Shown piece after piece: positions 7,531 to 11,620 of a stretch of 11,620 nt of DNA (positions are counted from its first letter, which is position 1; each line of letters opens with the position of its first letter). Origin of the DNA: Hamiltosporidium magnivora (Eukaryota; Microsporidia; Dubosqiidae); contig PITI01000493.1 in assembly GCA_004325065.1 (NCBI GenBank), forward strand, positions 1 through 11,620, read 5' to 3'. A program made the position numbers and the translations under genes. Below the pieces are notes generated by a model that was not told the origin of the DNA, did not search any database, and was given only the letters and a program-made list of their open reading frames with translations.

Positions 7531-8140
7531 TTATTCAAAATAAGTAAATTTATTTTTATTTAAATACCATAAAATACATCCAATCGTAATATTTGAACCA
7601 ATATATTGCAAATAAATTGGCGTGGTTACTCAAAACCAAAAATTTTAAACTGAATATCTCAGATTTTATGCGATTATTTTTACTTCTCGCAATTTCTTCT
7701 TTTCGCTTATAATATATCGTATTCGTATAAAATTAATTCTGACCCGAGCCTAGATAACTTATTTTGTTACGACATTTTCATTTACTAAACACACAAATTC
7801 ACGATTGTTTTTATAAAAAATCTTGTCAGTTACTTTTTTAGTTTGTTCATATAATTTCTATGGAGTTTTTACGGTATAATCACTTTTTATTGTTGAAAAT
7901 TACTTTAAATATTCCTTTCTTATTTCTTACATCATATACAGCTGTTTCTATAATTTGTTCTATTTCTTATGCTCTATATTTAATAGCAGTGAATCTCTTT
8001 TTATCAAAGAGCCCATTACATATATATTGAAGATTTTTTTGAGACGTTTGATGGAAGAGAATCCATATTTTTTTGTTGATACTTTGTGATAAAACCATTT
8101 TAAAAAAATATGTTTTTAAATTCATTATATAATGAGACAT
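7531..8140 (-). pseudogene. Decayed gene of unknown family, about 200 codons
   Basis: An ATG at 8140 opens a 57-codon frame (MSHYIMNLKTYFFKM..., NKKIWILFHQTSQKN, FDKKRFTAIKYRA) that stops at 7967-7969. The same frame continues for 28 codons (EIEQIIETAVYDVRNKK, then GIFKVIFNNKK) to a TGA at 7880-7882. After a frame change near 7830 it goes on with EQTKKVTDKIFYKNNRE and FVCLVNENVVTK, then SEKKKLREVKII, and a last stretch ITIGCILWYLNKNK to a stop at 7531-7533. The mixed charged and hydrophobic composition over ~600 bases is unlike noise and points to one protein broken by several stops and at least one frameshift. I cannot name the family; a transposase is one possibility among many. A 56-codon plus-strand frame at 7860-8030 overlaps and looks like its antisense shadow. 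Confidence 0.45.
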
Positions 8141-8721
8141 GTTTGATTCATGGATCTTCTTTACTCAATCTAATTAATTTTAGGCATTCAAAATATAAAG
8201 TTATAGAAATTTAACTAATATACTCTAAATAGCATCTTAGAAATACTTAAATCAAGGCTTAAGCCACCCCGAAGTATTCCCCTAGTGAATATATTCACGT
8301 TTAGAAGAAAAATTTGGCTTTTCATTATTGTTGAACAGTTAAACAAAAAAATTGGATACAAAAACGTTGATTTCATCTTGGTAATATTTTCATTGTGTAA
8401 GTTTATCGAATGATTTTAGGATATATAGTTAAAAATTTATAACAATGTTATTTAATTTGAAAAAAAGCTAATGTGGATTAAAAATAGATCTATATGTTTT
8501 AATAATATAAAGTTTATATAATATTCCTGCTTTTCCATAAATTTTTGTATATATTTGTTAATTTCAATTGTTTTAAAAGCACATACCCGAACTTTCTTAC
8601 TGCCCCATATCATCTATTTGTGTTTTATTAGTTTTAAGATTCATTACAGATTTGCTTATCTTCCTTATCTCTTTATAAAGAGAATAAAGTTTTATAGATT
8701 AAAAACAGTGTTTATTCTGAT
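8141..8721. other. AT-rich spacer with paired palindromes, no convincing gene
   Basis: A 36-codon minus frame at 8215-8325 starts with ATG (MKSQIFLLNVNIF...) but has no recognisable feature. A 60-codon plus frame at 8555-8737 starts only at a TTG. On the minus strand at ~8600-8700 a frame with KEIRKISKSVMNLKTNK and TQIDDMGQ is open for ~34 codons. It could be a detached tail of the secreted protein gene, but there is no evidence to join them. Confidence 0.4.
8256..8298. repeat. Two perfect palindromes flanking a C-rich segment
   Basis: GGCTTAAGCC (8256-8265) and GTGAATATATTCAC (8285-8298) are perfect palindromes 19 bases apart. Between them lie two CCCC runs (in ACCCCGAAG and TTCCCCTA). This is a marked break in AT-rich surroundings, 115-160 bases upstream of the start of the decayed gene at 7531-8140. 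The layout resembles a regulatory or protein-binding site, but no function can be assigned. Confidence 0.4.
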
Positions 8722-8979
8722 TCATTTATTGCATTGATGATTTCTTTTTCCAGCAAATTTATTTTCATTTTCAGACAACTGATTATATATATTTTTAAAG
8801 TTATTATCCGAAGATATTTGTATTACCTTCTCATCATTTTCTTCTGCAATAGATCTACCGAATCTTAAGGGTTCTCTCGGAGTGGTTTTTTCACAAACGC
8901 TATTTCTTATTGAGAAACAAGCATCTACAAATGTAGATTTAATATATACAAAGAAAATAAATAAATTTAAACCCATCAT
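8722..8979 (-). CDS. Small secreted protein with LRFGRS (RFamide-precursor-like)
   Basis: An 85-residue protein starting MMGLNLFIFF, with an in-frame TAG eight codons upstream and TGA at the end. Residues ~1-20 are a signal peptide, probably cleaved near Ala20, so it should enter the secretory pathway. Then come Cys21 and Cys29, and TTPREPLRFGRS at residues 32-43. The acidic, Asn-rich spacer (EENDEK) leads to KFAGKR at residues 74-79 and a short end with Cys83. Leu-Arg-Phe-Gly-Arg is how animal FMRFamide-like peptides appear in their precursors, where Gly supplies the C-terminal amide and cleavage is at the basic residue. Gly-Lys-Arg at 77-79 is a second canonical amidation site. The protein is paralogous to the broken gene at 4342-4635. 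No lectin, protease or other known domain is seen. LRFGRS might instead be a conserved sorting or binding motif. The residue mix is not that of AT-rich noise. Confidence 0.6.
   Translation of the reverse strand: MMGLNLFIFFVYIKSTFVDACFSIRNSVCEKTTPREPLRFGRSIAEENDEKVIQISSDNNFKNIYNQLSENENKFAGKRNHQCNK
8725..8730 (-). terminator. AATAAA overlapping the end of the secreted protein gene
   Basis: On the minus strand the last codons read TGC AAT AAA TGA, so a perfect AATAAA abuts the stop codon. Very short or overlapping 3' ends are known in compact microsporidian genes. The same bases encode Asn-Lys, so chance is a real alternative. Confidence 0.3.
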
Positions 8980-8993
8980 GAAATATGTTGCAT
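8976..8993 (-). promoter_or_regulatory. Upstream mini-frame overlapping the start of the secreted protein gene
   Basis: An ATG at 8993 starts a five-codon frame (MQHIS) whose TGA overlaps the first ATG of the secreted protein as ATGA. If the transcript includes it, termination there could reduce or couple initiation at the main start, or favour the second of the two adjacent ATG codons. Whether the transcript reaches this far is unknown. Confidence 0.25.
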
Positions 8994-11495
8994 GATCCTA
9001 TGGAAACTTTTAAATCGATTAATACATGTAAATTTGTTATTTACAGTTATAATTTAAATTTAAATTTTCTAATATTCTAACTTATTGTAAACTTTAGTTT
9101 CTGTTTTTTAATTTAAAAAAAAATTTTACAGCTTCAAATTTATAAAATGTATCGATTTAAGTTAGTTCATATATAAATAATGAATTTTTAAATTAATTAC
9201 TTCATTATAGAAGATATTTGTTGTAAATTTAGGGTATGTAAAGCCAGAAATTTTAATTGAGTTTAATATATCCAAAAAATTATTATGGAAAAACGTGATT
9301 CTATTTTGAGTAAATTAGGCAAATTTATTCAAACTTTTTTTATTTTACAAAATTAATAGTAATAAGTCAGGAAATAACAATCTAATTACACAACCATATT
9401 AGTCAAGTATGTCTATAATACAAAGTAACTTAAATTGTTAATTTTCACATAAATTAAAATTTTACTTCTAAATTTTTTTAGACTGATTTCTGAAATACTG
9501 TCTAAACTGAAAAATCTAATAAAATTTTAAATTTTTTAATTGAGAACCAGAACAGACAACTAAACATTTAAAAAAAATTTAATTTCTGAAGCTTGAGATA
9601 TACTTTGAAATCTAGCTATATTTTCTTGAGAAATGCTGTTTTTTTTCGACAGAATTTATATTGGTAGAAAATTTTAGAATAAGATAGATTAAATACCGTT
9701 AATACTGTTGGATTTTTCACTGATTAATCCAAAGCACTTTCTTTTCACAAGAATATAAAATATATTTTGCTTAAATACTTTGATTTTGGTTATTTTATAT
9801 GCAACATGAGTTAAGAAAAGTTATACTTGTTCTTAAAAAAACCTCTTTTTCAAGTATTCCTATGTAAAAGTAAATAAGATTTACTTCGCTATCGCATTTT
9901 TGAATTCTATTTTCTAAGCTTTTATAAACATTTAGTTCTGAGTATGAATTTATTCTTAGATAAAGTTAACTTCTTTCTTAGGTATTTTAAGCTCACCGTG
10001 GGAACATGTTACTTCATTATTGTGGTTGTATAGATAGTATTGGTATAAATTTAATGGTTTTATAATAAAATACAATGATATTACATAGAGAGTTATTTTC
10101 AAACAAAATTTATGAATGTGAAACACTCAACAATTATAGGCTCGTACATTTCTAGTTAGTCGGTTTCAACAATTTTTTAAAAAAACTTTATTAAGAAATT
10201 GCGCCCTAAATGTTTGTAATTTAATATATGCTTAGCAAAAAAAATCACTGCTGTATTACAGGATTTTTTACAATTTTTTTTGTGATTCTAATAATTTTTA
10301 GATATCTATTTTAAATAATTTTTTCAACAGCGTCATCCGAATTATTTCGAATACTACAATACTTTATAGTTCAAAAAAATGGCTACTGATTAAAAATAAA
10401 ATCATTGTTTCTGTTAATATCTTTATGAACATTTTACGAGGGTTCACTAAAAAATTCATTCGATTGCATTAATGACTATGGTTTCATCCAATTTTTCTAC
10501 ACACCGAGACACATTTATATCTTAGATCTAACACAAGCAACATCGCTGTTTAACTTGATTTTATACTCTTAATTATTTGAAGTGTGTCATTAAGATGTAT
10601 TGGCTCCTCCTTTTTAGATTTTTATATTTTTTTAATATGCCATGTTAGCATTTTTTGTTATGAAATTCGCAGTTTAAGCCTTATTCTGACCTCTTCCGGA
10701 CAATTTATAATCTAAAAAGACATTTCATGAATTCAAGGCTGTTTTATTATCATTTCTTACGTATGTTCGATGTTATGTTGATTTATACTTTTTAATTATA
10801 TACACAAAATAAATACAAAAGGGTATGGTCGCTGTTGCAATTAATAATTTTTGAGGTCTCTTTGGATTTATATCTAAAAAGATATAACGGCTTTTTATAT
10901 GTTGTTTAAAAAAGTGTCTTGTTTGTCAAGTAATTCTAAATTTGGAATTATACATTTTGAAAAAAAAAATCGTTATATTCATACAGAATTCTATATTTCG
11001 TTATATAATATTCCTTTTAAGCCATTTCATAAACGAAATTTCTTATTTTTAATTTGTTAAGCAAAGATTTTTTTCTACAACTAAGCTTGGTTTTTACCAC
11101 CATAATTGAGTTACATATTAAATTTCTCTCGAAATCTTTTATTGCGTCTAAATTATTACACAATAACTTTTTTATGAGAAAAGGCCTAAATTAAAGCCGA
11201 TGATTCCACCAGTTTCTTCTTTCATTTTCTAACCACATTTTCGGAAAGAATGATATCTCTGTCATAAAAATTTTAAATTGATAAAGAATATCAAAGAACT
11301 CGAGAAATATCAAGAATGATTTTTCGAATAAAGAGAAACCGTCTAATCATGTATTTCGTTATTTCATAAGTTTTGATCAGAATTGCATTGAATGTTATGA
11401 ATAAAATAAATAAATAAGATAAAAAAACCTTTTATTTTCCAAATTCTTTTTTAATTTTCTTGATCATAATTTTTCAAGCGCACTGATATATAGGG
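8994..11495. other. Long AT-rich gene-free region
   Basis: About 2.5 kb without an acceptable gene. The least AT-rich stretch, ~10420-10740, is open in pieces on both strands (plus MNILRGFTKKFIRLH and HTETHLYLRSNTSN; minus KLSGRGQNKA) and may be a badly decayed coding region. A 24-codon minus frame at 11191-11265 (MTEISFFPKMW, NERRNWWNHRL) is another possible scrap. No RNA gene, named mobile element or long repeat is seen. Confidence 0.5.
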
Positions 11496-11620
11496 TTTTT
11501 CGATCAATATAATAATCCTTGCAATCAATATAATAATTTTTCGATCAATATAATAATCCTTGCAATCAATATAATAATTTTTCGAACAATATAATAATCC
11601 TTGCAATCAATATAATAATC
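11496..11620. repeat. Satellite array, 41-bp unit made of two ~20-bp halves
   Basis: Three copies of a 41-bp unit start at TTTTTCGATCAAT and repeat with exact 41-base spacing (CGATCAAT or its variant at 11501, 11542 and 11583). Each unit holds two half-units sharing ATCAATATAATAAT, one followed by CCTTG and the other by TTTTT. Copies are almost identical except CGAACAAT in the third. The array runs off the right end, so its true length is unknown. Confidence 0.92.

Noticed and set aside
7860..8030. 56-codon plus-strand frame, membrane-protein-like
   Set aside because: The minus strand reads as a longer and more typical protein over the same bases. A hydrophobic antisense frame is what Lys/Glu-rich coding sequence produces.
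8215..8325. 36-codon minus-strand frame starting MKSQIFLL
   Set aside because: No in-frame partner, no signal-peptide cleavage region and no homology that I can see. It spans the palindromes, which suggests regulatory rather than coding sequence.
8555..8737. 60-codon plus-strand frame
   Set aside because: Begins only at TTG, is low in informative residues and overlaps the end of the secreted protein gene on the other strand.
10330..10390. Minus-strand CSIRNNSDD resembling CFSIRNSV of the secreted protein
   Set aside because: Only a few residues match, stops flank it closely, and there is no signal peptide or RFG motif, so chance is the simplest account.

Overview
The window is strongly AT-rich, gene-poor eukaryotic DNA, most like a microsporidian genome of the large, low-density kind. 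Four things point that way. The main gene is an intronless, shortened XPG-fold protein of the MKT1 type. Its start codon is preceded by the CCCC motif typical of microsporidian genes. A candidate poly(A) signal lies close behind its stop codon. The rest is long AT-rich DNA holding decayed coding fragments and small tandem repeats. The group assignment is an inference from these signs; no rRNA or tRNA is present to confirm it.

Layout. 1-275: a base-composition island with short open frames on both strands, none recognised. 276-1525: AT-rich, no gene seen. 1534-3027 (+): MKT1-like pseudo-nuclease, the only confident conserved gene. 3233-3885: a second GC-richer island with a 43-codon open frame on + and a broken hydrophobic frame on -. 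4342-4635 (-): broken gene for a small secreted protein containing LRFGRS, with a ~31-bp tandem repeat at 4688-4809 just upstream of it. 4811-5837: no gene seen. 5838-6141 (-): possible coding remnant. 6691-6725: strong inverted repeat. 6748-6954: frames open on both strands, one ending in FHPRLGM. 7531-8140 (-): a longer decayed gene of unknown family. 8722-8979 (-): an intact 85-residue secreted protein, paralogous to the broken one and also carrying LRFGRS. 8994-11495: AT-rich, no gene accepted. 11496-11620: a 41-bp satellite that runs off the window.

The most notable content is the pair of small secreted proteins. They align without gaps from the end of the signal peptide through a shared cysteine to an identical LRFGRS hexapeptide, while the residues between differ. 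Leu-Arg-Phe-Gly-Arg is the processing and amidation signature of animal FMRFamide-like neuropeptides. The intact copy also has a Gly-Lys-Arg site near its end. If the genome is from a parasite of animals, these could be host neuropeptide mimics. That is an inference; the paralogy and the motif are visible directly. The MKT1-like protein is expected to act separately, in post-transcriptional control of mRNAs. Nothing in the window ties it to the secreted proteins.
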